Below are positions 8,174 to 16,472 of a stretch of DNA of 64,000 nt, one piece after another. The notes beneath the pieces were generated by a model. It did not search any database. It was not told the DNA's origin and worked only from the letters and a program-made list of their open reading frames with translations. A program made the position numbers and the translations under genes. The stretch spans positions 9,052,001 to 9,116,000 of the forward strand of contig NZ_JADBEB010000001.1 in the NCBI RefSeq assembly GCF_014874095.1, written 5' to 3'. This DNA is from Plantactinospora soyae (lineage in GTDB: Bacteria; Actinomycetota; Actinomycetes; Mycobacteriales; Micromonosporaceae). The stretch's first letter is position 1. Each line of letters begins with the position of its first letter.

Positions 8174-8923
8174 ATGGCAATGATTGGCAACAGCGGTGAC
8201 CGGCTCGTCCGGCGACTCGGGCAGCTCTACGTCGGTCTGGCGCTCTACGGGGTCAGCATGGCGTTGATGATCGAATCAACGCTCGGGCTCGATCCCTGGG
8301 ACGTCTTCCACCAGGGGCTGTCCAGGCTCACCGGCGCGTCGATCGGCACCGTCACCATCGCCGTCGGCGCGCTCGTCCTGCTGCTGTGGATCCCGCTGCG
8401 CCAACGCCCCGGCCTGGGCACGCTGAGCAACGTCGTCGTGATCGGCCTGGCCGTCGACCTCGTACTGGCGGTCCTGCCGACCGTCGGCTCGCTGCCCGCC
8501 CGGATCGGCTTCGTCGTCGCCGGCATCCTGCTCAACGGCGTGGCGACCGGCCTGTACATCGGCGCCCGATTCGGCCCCGGACCGCGTGACGGCCTGGTGA
8601 CCGGGTACGTCGCCCGCCGGCCGCACCGGTCCATCCGACTGGTCCGGACGGTCGTCGAGGTGACCGTTCTCGCGATCGGCTTCGTGCTCGGCGGAAAGGT
8701 GGGGATCGGCACGGTGGCGTACGCGCTCGCCATCGGTCCGCTCACGCACGTCTTCATTCCGATGTTCACCGTACGTCCCGTCGCCGCCGGGCCGGTGCCG
8801 CCGACGGGACCCCGGGCGACGCCGGAGACCGGGATCGGACAGTCGGCCGCCCGAGGACCGGAATCCGACAGCCGGGCCGTGGAGCCGGCCGGACCGGACG
8901 CCCGAACTGCACCGGTCCGCTGA
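8174..8923 (+). CDS. yczE: YczE/YitT-type integral membrane protein
   Basis: 249 residues with five or so membrane segments. They begin at about residues 15-35 and 45-70, with others near 78-95, 103-125 and 150-190. The family motifs LGLDPWDVFHQGLS (about 37-50) and GARFGPGPRDGL (about 131-142) are clear. The C-terminal ~45 residues are Pro/Ala-rich and cytoplasmic. YczE-family proteins are of uncertain function; transport is often proposed. The start is ATG 8174 or 8180. The TTG-frame extension to 8153 would run into the operator repeat and is rejected. It is probably controlled by the divergent MocR-type regulator. Confidence 0.8.
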   Translation: MAMIGNSGDRLVRRLGQLYVGLALYGVSMALMIESTLGLDPWDVFHQGLSRLTGASIGTVTIAVGALVLLLWIPLRQRPGLGTLSNVVVIGLAVDLVLAVLPTVGSLPARIGFVVAGILLNGVATGLYIGARFGPGPRDGLVTGYVARRPHRSIRLVRTVVEVTVLAIGFVLGGKVGIGTVAYALAIGPLTHVFIPMFTVRPVAAGPVPPTGPRATPETGIGQSAARGPESDSRAVEPAGPDARTAPVR

Positions 8924-9041
8924 AAAAGATCGTCGATCTGGACCGGATCGTCCCACGTGGAGGGCGGGTGGCCGGGGTTCGCCGGAATGAACGGGTGGCC
9001 AACGGTTCCGTCGGCCCGCGTCGCACGGCATCATTTCCCCC

Positions 9042-9497
9042 ATGGGGGATGAGGGCTGGCGATGGTCCGACGCCTGGATCTTCGTATCGCTGATCATCGC
9101 GGGCGGCGCCGGTCGCCACCGACGTTCGAGCAGCACGCGGCGACCGGAAGGCGTCCGGCTCGCCGACGTGCTGTCCACGGCCGACCATCTCAACCGGGCC
9201 ATCCCGGCCCGGCACGAGATCGAGGCCGCCGTGCGCCGCCTGGTCGGCGCGGGACTGATCACGGTCGCGGACGGTTGGTTCCGGGTCACCACGGCCGGAG
9301 AGCAGTTGTGGCGGACCCGCCCGCACGGCGGCCTCGCCACCACCGTGGAGACGGTGCACGGGGTGCTGACCCGCCGGCACGCCCCGGGCAGTCACGACTG
9401 GGAACTCGGCGAGGACGAGCACGCCGCCGCGGTCCAGGAGTACGCCGCCCGGTTCACCCTGCCGATGCCGCGCCGCTCCCCGGAGAACGGTTCCTGA
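9042..9497 (+). CDS. Hypothetical protein, winged-helix-like
   Basis: 151 residues. After an N-terminal GDEGWRWSDAWIFVSLIIAG segment, residues about 35-90 read like a winged helix. There is a helix LADVLSTADHLNRAIP, a recognition-type helix HEIEAAVRRLVGAGLI, and a wing ADGWFRVTTAGEQLW. Similar small proteins are common in actinobacteria beside unrelated genes and have no established function. DNA binding is inference. The 3' end overlaps a 36-bp sequence that is duplicated just after the gene. The start ATG 9042 lies within ccccatggggga and has no clear ribosome site. Confidence 0.6.
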   Translation: MGDEGWRWSDAWIFVSLIIAGGAGRHRRSSSTRRPEGVRLADVLSTADHLNRAIPARHEIEAAVRRLVGAGLITVADGWFRVTTAGEQLWRTRPHGGLATTVETVHGVLTRRHAPGSHDWELGEDEHAAAVQEYAARFTLPMPRRSPENGS

Positions 9498-9550
9498 CCG
9501 GCCGCCGGGGATCTCGCCGCTCCCCGGAGAACGGTTCCTGACCGGCCGCC
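9471..9550 (+). repeat. 36-bp tandem duplication spanning a stop codon
   Basis: The same 36 bases (starting cgccgctccccggagaacgg) occur at 9471-9506 and 9515-9550, separated by 8 bases. The first copy holds the C-terminal codons and stop of the preceding gene; the second is a non-coding echo. It looks like recent slippage or duplication. Confidence 0.9.
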
Positions 9551-9579
9551 AGGGACCTCGACGGGTCCCGGGTGACCGG

Positions 9580-10350
9580 TCAGCGGACCGGATGTCCGGC
9601 GGCCTGTAGCGCGCCCTTGACCTCGCCGACGCTCAGCTCGCCGAAGTGGAAGACGCTGGCCGCGAGGACCGCGTCCGCGCCGGCCGTGACCGCCGGCGCG
9701 AAGTGCGCCACCGCCCCGGCGCCGCCACTGGCCACCACCGGCACGTCGACAACCTGCCGGACCGCGCCGATCAGCTCCAGGTCGAACCCGGCCTTGGTGC
9801 CGTCCGCGTCCATCGAGTTCAGCAGGATCTCCCCGGCGCCCAACTCGGCGACCCGGGCCGCCCAGTCGACCGCGTCGATGCCCGTGCCACGCCGGCCGCC
9901 GTGCGTCGTCACCTCGAACCCGCTGCGGGTGGAGGTGCCCGCCGGAGTCCGCCGGACATCGAGCGAGAGCACCAGCACCTGCCGCCCGAACCGCTCGGCG
10001 ATCTCGGCGATCAGCTCCGGCCGGGCGATCGCGGCGGTGTTCACCCCCACCTTGTCGGCGCCGGCCCGCAACAGCACGTCGACGTCGGCGACCTGTCGCA
10101 CTCCCCCGCCGACGGTGAGCGGGATGAACACCGACTCGGCGGTGCGGCGTACCACGTCGAGCATGGTGCCGCGATCGTCGGACGAGGCCGTGACGTCGAG
10201 GAAGGTCAGCTCGTCGGCGCCGGCCTCGTCGTACGCCGCCGCCAGCTCGACCGGGTCACCCGCGTCCCGCAGGTCGACGAAGTTGACCCCCTTGACCACC
10301 CGACCGGCGTCCACGTCCAGACAGGGAATCACCCGTACCGCCACCGTCAT
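9580..10350 (-). CDS. hisF: Imidazole glycerol phosphate synthase cyclase subunit
   Basis: 256 residues, full length. HisF forms the cyclase half of the HisHF enzyme. Using ammonia from HisH it converts PRFAR to imidazole-glycerol phosphate and AICAR in histidine synthesis. The (beta/alpha)8 barrel shows the catalytic Asp in [14 protein letters not shown] (about 9-22) and the second in the [13 protein letters not shown] region (about 128-140). Phosphate-binding GGGVR and SGGAGA motifs are present. It is the last gene of the his cluster on this strand, after an inserted ohr gene. Its own -10 box lies directly upstream of the ATG, so it may be transcribed separately. Confidence 0.97.
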   Translation of the reverse strand: MTVAVRVIPCLDVDAGRVVKGVNFVDLRDAGDPVELAAAYDEAGADELTFLDVTASSDDRGTMLDVVRRTAESVFIPLTVGGGVRQVADVDVLLRAGADKVGVNTAAIARPELIAEIAERFGRQVLVLSLDVRRTPAGTSTRSGFEVTTHGGRRGTGIDAVDWAARVAELGAGEILLNSMDADGTKAGFDLELIGAVRQVVDVPVVASGGAGAVAHFAPAVTAGADAVLAASVFHFGELSVGEVKGALQAAGHPVR

Positions 10351-10356
10351 ACGGCG

Positions 10357-10362
10357 AGCCTA
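10357..10362 (-). promoter_or_regulatory. -10 box of a probable leaderless hisF promoter
   Basis: On the minus strand TAGGCT is followed by 6 bases (cgccgt) and then the hisF ATG. The mRNA would start at the start codon. Confidence 0.55.
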
Positions 10363-10426
10363 GCCAGCGCCGCCGACGGAGCGCAGGACGAATCCAGCCG
10401 GCGGGACGGACCCGGAGCGGGGCCGT

Positions 10427-10858
10427 TCACCCCTGCCCGTCCCCCGCCACCGCCAGGGTCACCTCGACGTTGCCCCGCACCGCGTTGGAGTACGGGCACA
10501 GCTCGTGCGCCTTCGCCGTCAGCTCGCGCACCACGTCCCGGTCGACTCCGGGTACGTCGACGGTGAGCGTGACGGCCAGGCCGAAACCACCGGTGTCGGC
10601 GCGGCCTATCCCCACCTGCGCACTGACGCTGGAGCCGGCGAGGTCGACCCCGGTCCGCCCGGCCAGCCGTCGCAGCGCCGAGTGGAAACACGCCGCGTAG
10701 CCGGCGGCGAAGAGCTGCTCCGGATTGGTCGCACCGCCCTCGCCACCCATCTCCTTGGGAACGGCGAGGTCGAGCGCGAGGATGCCGTCCGAGGTGGCGA
10801 CGTGACCCTCCCGACCCTCGCCGGTGGCACGGGCCTGGGCGGTGTAGAGCACCCGCAT
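10427..10858 (-). CDS. ohr: Organic hydroperoxide resistance protein (Ohr, OsmC family)
   Basis: 143 residues, typical of Ohr. It reduces organic hydroperoxides through two reactive cysteines. These are visible at C57 in AAGYAACFHSAL and C121 in AHELCPYSNAVRGN, both in the standard Ohr context. The N-terminal strand begins MRVLYTAQARATG. It sits between priA and hisF, where no redox gene is needed. An aaggag ribosome site lies about 14 bases before the ATG. An OhrR regulator is not adjacent. Whether it is co-transcribed with the his genes is unknown; the gap to priA is 229 bases. Confidence 0.95.
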   Translation of the reverse strand: MRVLYTAQARATGEGREGHVATSDGILALDLAVPKEMGGEGGATNPEQLFAAGYAACFHSALRRLAGRTGVDLAGSSVSAQVGIGRADTGGFGLAVTLTVDVPGVDRDVVRELTAKAHELCPYSNAVRGNVEVTLAVAGDGQG

Positions 10859-11087
10859 TGTCGCTCACGTCTCCTTCCGGCACCGGTCGCCACGTGCCGG
10901 CCGGGGCCTGACTGGGCCGGGGCCGGCCGGCAACCTGGCTGGCCGGGCCCCGCCGGCCGTGCTGGCCGGTCGGCCCAAGATACGCCTCGGCACCGCCCTC
11001 GACCAGGCACCCGGATGATCAGGTGACCAGTCCCTCAGCTGTGCTCCGGACCGCGTCGCACCCGGCCAGCGTCGCACCCGACCAGCG

Positions 11088-11813
11088 TCAGGGCTGCGCC
11101 AGTACGGCGAGAGCCTGCGCGACGGTGAACGCCCCGGCGTAGAGCGCCTTGCCGGCGATCACGCCCTCGACCCCGATCGGCTCCAGTGCGGCGAGCGACC
11201 GCAGGTCGTCCAGTGTGGATACGCCGCCGGAGGCGATCACCGGGGCGTCGGTACGGGCACAGACCTCTCGCAGCAGCTCCAGGTTCGGTCCACGCATCGT
11301 GCCGTCCTTGGTGATGTCGGTCACCACGTACCGCGTCGCGCCCGCCTTGTCCAGCCGCTCCAACACCTCGAACAGGTCGCCGCCGTCCCGGGTCCAGCCC
11401 CGGGCCGAGAGGGTACGGCCGCGCACGTCCAGCCCGATCGCCACCCGGTCGCCGTACTCGCCGAGCACCCGGTCACACCAGAGTGGGTCCTCCAGCGCGG
11501 CGGTGCCGATGTTCACCCGCGCCGCCCCGGTGCCCAGGGCCGCCAACAGCGACTCGTCGTCGCGGATCCCACCGGACAGCTCCACCCGGACGTCGATCCG
11601 GCGGACCACGTCGGCGAGCAGGTGCGCGTTCGAGCCCCGGCCGAACGCGGCGTCGAGGTCGACCAGGTGAATCCAGTCGGCACCGTCGCGCTGCCAGGCC
11701 AGCGCCGCCTCCAACGGGTCGCCGTAGCTCGTCTCGCTGCCGGCGGCGCCCTGGATCAGACGGACGGCCTGGCCGTCCGCGACGTCGACGGCGGGAAGCA
11801 GGGTCAGGCTCAA
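11088..11813 (-). CDS. priA: Bifunctional HisA/TrpF isomerase PriA
   Basis: 241 residues. In most actinobacteria this single (beta/alpha)8 enzyme isomerises both ProFAR (histidine pathway) and PRA (tryptophan pathway). The catalytic Asp residues are in [15 protein letters not shown] (about 5-19) and in the [14 protein letters not shown] loop (about 128-141). Phosphate-binding SGGIRD and SGGVST motifs are seen. No separate trpF is in the window, but the window is too small to conclude from that. The start codon is TTG at 11813, with gaggag 6-7 bases before it. There is no ATG alternative near the family N terminus. Confidence 0.93.
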   Translation of the reverse strand: MSLTLLPAVDVADGQAVRLIQGAAGSETSYGDPLEAALAWQRDGADWIHLVDLDAAFGRGSNAHLLADVVRRIDVRVELSGGIRDDESLLAALGTGAARVNIGTAALEDPLWCDRVLGEYGDRVAIGLDVRGRTLSARGWTRDGGDLFEVLERLDKAGATRYVVTDITKDGTMRGPNLELLREVCARTDAPVIASGGVSTLDDLRSLAALEPIGVEGVIAGKALYAGAFTVAQALAVLAQP

Positions 11814-11953
11814 GGTGTTCTCCTCGGTCGGCTGGCGCGGTTGTCGGATCGGATGTCGTCCGGTCCAGCGATCAGGCTCGCCGTCCCAGCACTCGGGTCG
11901 GTCGGTCCGGCGTTCGGGTCCGCCGGCCCGGCACTTCGGTTCGTCCTCCGGCG

Positions 11954-12280
11954 TCAGGTCCGCCGGCCCAGGGCGATCACCACGACCGCCGGCAGCACCA
12001 GCAGCAGCAGCGCGATCAACCCGAGACGCAGGGCCAGGTCGTCGACCAGCAGCCAGATGACCGCCAGCGCCGTCAACGAGAGTACGACCACCCCGGCCCG
12101 CTCGCCCCGGCTGCGCCGGACGAAGATCCGCCCGGTACGCCGGTCGGGCAGCCGGGGCGTGAGCCGGCGCAGCAGCGCCCGCCGACGCTGGCGACGGGAC
12201 ACCGCACGGGCCCGCACGGCCCGATCCCGCTCTGCCTCGGCCAGCCGTACCGCCCGGCGCCTGGCTCGTTCCTTGCTCAC
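11954..12280 (-). CDS. Small basic membrane protein between hisH and priA
   Basis: 108 residues, function unknown. The first ~60 residues are extremely rich in Arg and Ala ([20 protein letters not shown] and so on). They are followed by two hydrophobic segments at about 66-83 ([17 protein letters not shown]) and 86-105 ([20 protein letters not shown]). The start chosen is GTG 12280, which gives the basic helix directly; the open frame extends upstream into hisH but that part is not credible. It lies 25 bases downstream of hisH and 140 bases before priA, so it is probably in the his transcript. A similar membrane gene occurs at this position in related genomes as far as I recall. Confidence 0.7.
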   Translation of the reverse strand: MSKERARRRAVRLAEAERDRAVRARAVSRRQRRRALLRRLTPRLPDRRTGRIFVRRSRGERAGVVVLSLTALAVIWLLVDDLALRLGLIALLLLVLPAVVVIALGRRT

Positions 12281-12305
12281 CGGACCGCCCCGGACGGGTC
12301 CGCGC

Positions 12306-12956
12306 TCACAGCGTGGCCAGCCAGTTGCGGAGCAGGATCCGGCCCGTCTCGCCGGACTTCTCGGGATGGAACTGGGCGGCCGACAACGGCCCCCGCTCCA
12401 CCGCCGCGACAAACCGCGACTCGTGCTCGGCCGTCGTCGCCAGCGCACCGGCCTCGGCCAGTACCGCCGTGTCGGTCGAGGCGTACGAGTGCACGAAGTA
12501 GAAGCGGGCCCCGGAGGGCAGGTCCGCGAAGAGCCGCGTTCCGGGCGACGGCGCGACGGTGTTCCAGCCCATGTGCGGCACCCGCCGGGCGGCGAGCCGG
12601 GTCACCCCGCCGGGCAGCAGCCCGAGACCCTTGGTGACCACGCCGTGCTCCTCGCCGTACTCGAAGAGGACCTGCATGCCGACGCAGATGCCCAGCACCG
12701 GACGGCCCGCCGCGACCCGCTCGGCGATCACCGGACCGGCCCGGAGTGCCTCGATGCCGGCCATGCAGGCGGCGAAGGCACCCACCCCCGGCACCACCAG
12801 CCCGTCCGCGCCGGCCGCCGCGGCGAGGTCGTCGGTGACGGTGACCTCGGCACCGGCCCGGGCCACGGCACGCTGGGCGGAGCGGAGATTGCCCGAGCCG
12901 TAGTCCAGGACCACGACGGTGGGCGGCCGGCCCGGGACGGCGGGCGAGCCGGTCAT
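12306..12956 (-). CDS. hisH: Imidazole glycerol phosphate synthase glutaminase subunit
   Basis: 216 residues, class I glutamine amidotransferase. It supplies ammonia to HisF. The catalytic triad is visible: C91 in LGICVGMQVLFE, H197 and E199 in AAQFHPEKSGETG. The N-terminal strand is VVVLDYGSGNLRS (about 14-26). A ~12-residue extension precedes the domain. The ATG at 12956 overlaps the stop of the preceding 56-aa gene as TGATG, so translation is probably coupled. It sits in hisB-[56 aa]-hisH order. Confidence 0.96.
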   Translation of the reverse strand: MTGSPAVPGRPPTVVVLDYGSGNLRSAQRAVARAGAEVTVTDDLAAAAGADGLVVPGVGAFAACMAGIEALRAGPVIAERVAAGRPVLGICVGMQVLFEYGEEHGVVTKGLGLLPGGVTRLAARRVPHMGWNTVAPSPGTRLFADLPSGARFYFVHSYASTDTAVLAEAGALATTAEHESRFVAAVERGPLSAAQFHPEKSGETGRILLRNWLATL

Positions 12957-13126
12957 CAGCCGTCTCCGGGAACCAGATACAGCACGCCACCGGCGGTGGC
13001 GAGCAGCGCGAGGGCGCCGACGATCAAGAGTGCGCCCCGGGGCGCACCCTGGCGGTGCAGCGACCAGGCGCCGCCGATCAGCACGCCGCCCAGGGCGAAC
13101 AGCAGCACCGGCAGTACCGCGCCCAT
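12956..13126 (-). CDS. 56-aa membrane peptide inside the his operon
   Basis: This frame is short but well supported. It starts ATG at 13126 and ends TGA at 12958-12956. The start overlaps the hisB stop (TGATG) and its stop overlaps the hisH start (TGATG), the tight coupling typical of a real operon gene. The product begins MGAVLPVLLFALGGVLIGGA and has two hydrophobic segments (about 3-20 and 31-52) joined by a short WSLHRQGAPRG loop, ending in PGDG. No family is recognised. It may be a small membrane protein of unknown role carried with the his genes. Confidence 0.75.
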   Translation of the reverse strand: MGAVLPVLLFALGGVLIGGAWSLHRQGAPRGALLIVGALALLATAGGVLYLVPGDG

Positions 13127-13737
13127 CAGAGCAGTCCCTTGGTGCTCGGGATCGCGCCGGCCGACCGGGCGTCGATCGCCACGGCCTCGCGCAGCGCCCG
13201 GGCCACCGCCTTGAACTGCCCCTCCACCACGTGGTGGGCGTCCGGATGCCCACCCGGCCGGGCGGCCCGGAGCACGGACACGTGCAGGGTCATCCGGGCC
13301 GACTGGCCGAACGACTCCCAGATGTGCCGGGTCATGCTGGTCGGATAGACCGGCCCGATGTACGGCGCCAACGCGGGCTCGTCGTGCACCACGTACGGCC
13401 GGCCGGAGAGGTCGACGGCGGCCCGGACGAGCACCTCGTCCATCGGAATGGTCGCCGACCCGTACCGCCGGATGCCCGCCTTGTCGCCGAGCGCCTGGTC
13501 GAAGGCCGCGCCCAGGGCCAGCGAGGTGTCCTCGATCGTGTGATGTGCATCGATCTCCAGATCGCCGACCGTGTGCACGGTCAGGTCGAAACCGCCGTGC
13601 CGGGCGATCTGGTTGAGCATGTGGTCGTAGAAGCCGACTCCGGTGATGATGTCGGCCTGACCGGTGCCGTCGAGATCCAACTCGACGAGGACCTTGGTCT
13701 CGGCCGTGGTCCGCTCGACCCGGGCGGTTCTGCTCAC
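13126..13737 (-). CDS. hisB: Imidazoleglycerol-phosphate dehydratase
   Basis: 203 residues, the monofunctional dehydratase without a phosphatase domain, as in other actinobacteria. It dehydrates imidazole-glycerol phosphate in histidine synthesis. Manganese-binding motifs are visible: GFYDHMLNQIARHGGFDL (about 46-63), EIDAHHTIEDT (about 71-81) and, near the end, HPDAHHVVEGQFKA (about 166-179). The GTG at 13737 (VSRTARVERTTAETKV) is the family-typical start; the longer open frame upstream overlaps hisC and is not used. Its stop overlaps the start of the 56-aa gene. Confidence 0.96.
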   Translation of the reverse strand: MSRTARVERTTAETKVLVELDLDGTGQADIITGVGFYDHMLNQIARHGGFDLTVHTVGDLEIDAHHTIEDTSLALGAAFDQALGDKAGIRRYGSATIPMDEVLVRAAVDLSGRPYVVHDEPALAPYIGPVYPTSMTRHIWESFGQSARMTLHVSVLRAARPGGHPDAHHVVEGQFKAVARALREAVAIDARSAGAIPSTKGLL

Positions 13738-13769
13738 GGTAGGACCTTTCGCTGTTCGGGTAGCTCGAC

Positions 13770-14942
13770 TCACTGTTCGGGATCGGTCGACGCCGCCTCC
13801 GGGCCGCTCGACGCCGGCCCGGGACGGGTCGACGCCGATCCGGGGCCGATCGGGTCGGACCCGGGACCGGTCGCCCATGAGTCTAAGGCGGCCAGGAAGG
13901 CGTCGGTCTCCTGCGGCGTGCCGGCGGTGACCCGCAGCCATCCGGGCAGCCCGACGTCGCGGACCAGCACACCCCGGTCGAGCAGCGCCCGCCAGGCCAC
14001 CCGCTGGTCCCCGCCGACGGCGAACAACACGAAGTTGGCGTCGCTGTCGGCCACCGCTCGACCGCCGGCCCGCAGGCCGGCCACGATCCGGTCCCGCTGC
14101 TCCTTGATCGCCTGCACCGTGCCGAGCAGGATTTCCCGGTGGGCCAGCGCTGCCCGGGCCGCGGCCTGGGTCAGCGCCGAGAGGTGGTACGGCAGCCGGA
14201 CGAGTTGCACCGCGTCGACCACCGCCGGATCGGCGGCGAGGTAGCCCAGCCGCCCACCGGCGAAGCCGAACGCCTTACTCATGGTCCGGGTCACCACCAG
14301 GCGGGGATGGCCGGGCAGCAGGGCCAGCGCGGTCGGCGTACCGGCACGGGCGAACTCGGCGTACGCCTCGTCCACCACCACCATGCCGGGCGCCTCGGCG
14401 AGCACCGCGTCGATCACCGCCGGATCCAGCGCGGTGCCGGTCGGGTTGTTCGGCGAACAGAGGAAGACCAGGTCGGGCCGGTGCTCGCGGACCTGCGCCA
14501 CCGCGTCGGCGGCGGTCAGGCCGAAGTCGGCCCCCCGGTGGCCGTCCCGCCAGCCGGTACCGGTGCCGGTGGCGAGCAGCGGATGCATCGAGTACGCCGG
14601 GGTAAAGCCGAGCGCAGTCCGCCCCGGACCGCCGAAGACCTGGAGCAGTTGCTGCTGGATCTCGTTCGACCCGTTCGCCGCCCAGACGTCGGCGGTACTC
14701 AGCCCGTGTCCCAGGTAGTCGGCCAGGTCGGCGCGGAGCGCCACGGCGTCCCGGTCCGGATAGCGGTTGAGGTCCCGCAGCTCGGCCGCGACCGCCTTGC
14801 CGATCGCCTCCACCACCGGCTCCGGCAGCGGGTACGAGTTCTCGTTGGTGTTCAGCCGCACCGGCACGTCGAGCTGCGGTGCGCCGTACGGACTGCGACC
14901 GCGCAGGTCGTCGCGAATGGGGAGATCGTCCAGCGAGGTCAC
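13770..14942 (-). CDS. hisC: Histidinol-phosphate aminotransferase
   Basis: 390 residues, PLP-dependent fold-type I transaminase converting imidazole acetol-phosphate to histidinol-phosphate. Seen are the [15 protein letters not shown]-terminal motif (about 27-40) and the [11 protein letters not shown] block (about 160-170). The [10 protein letters not shown] segment (about 187-196) and the PLP lysine in [17 protein letters not shown] (about 221-237) follow. The last ~30 residues are a Gly/Pro/Ser low-complexity tail not typical of the family. The GTG at 14942 overlaps the hisD stop (GTGA), indicating translational coupling. Confidence 0.96.
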   Translation of the reverse strand: MTSLDDLPIRDDLRGRSPYGAPQLDVPVRLNTNENSYPLPEPVVEAIGKAVAAELRDLNRYPDRDAVALRADLADYLGHGLSTADVWAANGSNEIQQQLLQVFGGPGRTALGFTPAYSMHPLLATGTGTGWRDGHRGADFGLTAADAVAQVREHRPDLVFLCSPNNPTGTALDPAVIDAVLAEAPGMVVVDEAYAEFARAGTPTALALLPGHPRLVVTRTMSKAFGFAGGRLGYLAADPAVVDAVQLVRLPYHLSALTQAAARAALAHREILLGTVQAIKEQRDRIVAGLRAGGRAVADSDANFVLFAVGGDQRVAWRALLDRGVLVRDVGLPGWLRVTAGTPQETDAFLAALDSWATGPGSDPIGPGSASTRPGPASSGPEAASTDPEQ

Positions 14943-16360
14943 GCCGACGGCCCGCCCGGGGACTCGATCGCCGACGCCCCGGCCGGGGAGCCGAACCCGT
15001 CCGACGACTCGATCGCCGACGCCCCGGCCGGGGAGCCGAACCCGTCCGACGACTCGAACCGCACCCGCACCGCCTGACCGTGCGCGGGCAGGTCCTCCAC
15101 GGTGGCCAGGGTCACCACGTGCCGGGCGGTGTCCCGGAGCGCCGCCTCGTCGTACTCGATGATGTGGACGCCGCGCAGGAAGGACTGCACCGAGAGGCCG
15201 GAGGAGTGCCGGGCACAGCCACCGGTCGGCAGCACGTGGTTGGAGCCGGCGCAGTAGTCGCCCAGCGACACCGGCGCGTACGGCCCGACGAAGATCGCCC
15301 CGGCGTTCCGGACCCGCATCGCCCACTCGCGGGCGTTCCGGGTCTGGATCTCCAGGTGCTCGGCGGCGTAGAGGTCGACCACCCGCAGCCCGGCTTCGAG
15401 ATCGTCGACCAGCACCGCGCCGCTCTGTGGACCGGTCAGCGCCGTGCCGACCCGGTCCGCGTGCTTGGTCTCCGGGACCTGCCGGCGCAGTTCCCGCTCC
15501 ACCGCCTCGACCAGCTCGACCGACGGGGTGACCAGTACGCTCGCCGCGAGCGGATCGTGCTCCGCCTGGCTGATCAGGTCGGCGGCGACGTGCACCGGAT
15601 CGGCGGTGTCGTCGGCGAGTACGGCGATCTCCGTCGGTCCGGCCTCGGCGTCGATGCCGACCACACCGCGCAGCAGTCGCTTGGCCGCGGTGACCCAGAT
15701 GTTGCCCGGTCCGGTGATCATGTCGACGGGATCGCAGTGTTCGCTCCGCGCCGCGTCGGTCCACGAGCCGTACGCCAGCATCGCCACCGCCTGGGCGCCG
15801 CCGACCCCGTAGACCTCGTCGACGCCGAGCAGCGCGCAGGCGGCCAGCACCCGGGCGTCGGGCAGGCCGCCGTTCTCCGCCTGCGGCGGGCTCGCCACCA
15901 CCAGCGACCGGACCCCGGCCGCCTGGGCCGGCACCACGTTCATCACCACGGTCGACGGGTACATGGCCAGGCCGCCGGGGACGTAGAGGCCGACGCGGTC
16001 GACCGGGATCCACCGCTCGGTGACGGTGCCGCCGGGGACCACCTCGGTGGTGAGGTCGACCCGCCGCTGGTCGGCGTGCACCCGGCGGGCCCGGTCGATG
16101 CTCTCTACCAGGGCCTCCCGGACCTCCGGCTCCAGCATCGCCTCGGCCTGCATGATCACCTCGGTCGGCACCCGGAACCGGTCCAGCCGCAGCCCGTCGA
16201 GGCGATGGGTGGCGTCCTGGATCGCCGCGAACCCATGCTCGCGGACCGCCTCCACGATCGGGCGGATCCTGTCCACCGCGACGGACACGTCAAGCTGGGC
16301 ACGGGGCAGCAGCGCGCGCGGGTCGCGCCAACCTCCGCGCAGGTCGATCCGGTTCAACAC
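14939..16360 (-). CDS. hisD: Histidinol dehydrogenase
   Basis: 473 residues. It oxidises histidinol to histidine in two NAD steps and is the first gene of the his operon here. Seen are the [12 protein letters not shown] motif (about 215-226), [11 protein letters not shown] (about 239-249), the zinc/substrate loop [13 protein letters not shown] (about 263-275) and the [17 protein letters not shown] segment near residue 380. The C-terminal tail beyond the domain carries two copies of a 15-residue unit encoded by a 45-bp tandem duplication. The GTG start lies 7 bases after a TAGACT -10 box, so the his mRNA is probably leaderless. Confidence 0.96.
   Translation of the reverse strand: MLNRIDLRGGWRDPRALLPRAQLDVSVAVDRIRPIVEAVREHGFAAIQDATHRLDGLRLDRFRVPTEVIMQAEAMLEPEVREALVESIDRARRVHADQRRVDLTTEVVPGGTVTERWIPVDRVGLYVPGGLAMYPSTVVMNVVPAQAAGVRSLVVASPPQAENGGLPDARVLAACALLGVDEVYGVGGAQAVAMLAYGSWTDAARSEHCDPVDMITGPGNIWVTAAKRLLRGVVGIDAEAGPTEIAVLADDTADPVHVAADLISQAEHDPLAASVLVTPSVELVEAVERELRRQVPETKHADRVGTALTGPQSGAVLVDDLEAGLRVVDLYAAEHLEIQTRNAREWAMRVRNAGAIFVGPYAPVSLGDYCAGSNHVLPTGGCARHSSGLSVQSFLRGVHIIEYDEAALRDTARHVVTLATVEDLPAHGQAVRVRFESSDGFGSPAGASAIESSDGFGSPAGASAIESPGGPSA
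14961..15050 (-). repeat. 45-bp tandem duplication in the hisD 3' end
   Basis: Two identical 45-bp units (14961-15005, 15006-15050) begin gactcgatcgccgacgcccc. They encode a repeated 15-residue Ser/Gly/Ala-rich unit. The reading frame is kept, and the start of a third unit (gactcga) follows. Confidence 0.95.
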
Positions 16361-16367
16361 CCTTGGG

Positions 16368-16373
16368 AGTCTA
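16368..16373 (-). promoter_or_regulatory. -10 box of the his operon (leaderless)
   Basis: TAGACT on the minus strand, 7 bases before the hisD GTG. No leader peptide or attenuator is seen. Confidence 0.5.
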
Positions 16374-16438
16374 TTCGCCGGCCACGGATCGCCACGCCGC
16401 CCGTCCAGCGGGCGGGACGGTGAGCCGAGCCACGTCCG

Positions 16439-16466
16439 TTCACTGCCGGCCGGTACGGGCTAGGCT
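16439..16466 (+). promoter_or_regulatory. Leaderless promoter of the LON-domain gene
   Basis: TTCACT (16439-16444) and TAGGCT (16461-16466) are spaced by 16 bases, and the GTG start is only 6 bases after the -10 box. It is back-to-back with the hisD promoter. Confidence 0.5.
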
Positions 16467-16472
16467 CGACCG

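Noticed and set aside
10865-11077. Possible small gene between ohr and priA
   Set aside because: Only Arg/Pro-rich frames, no ribosome site and no family features.
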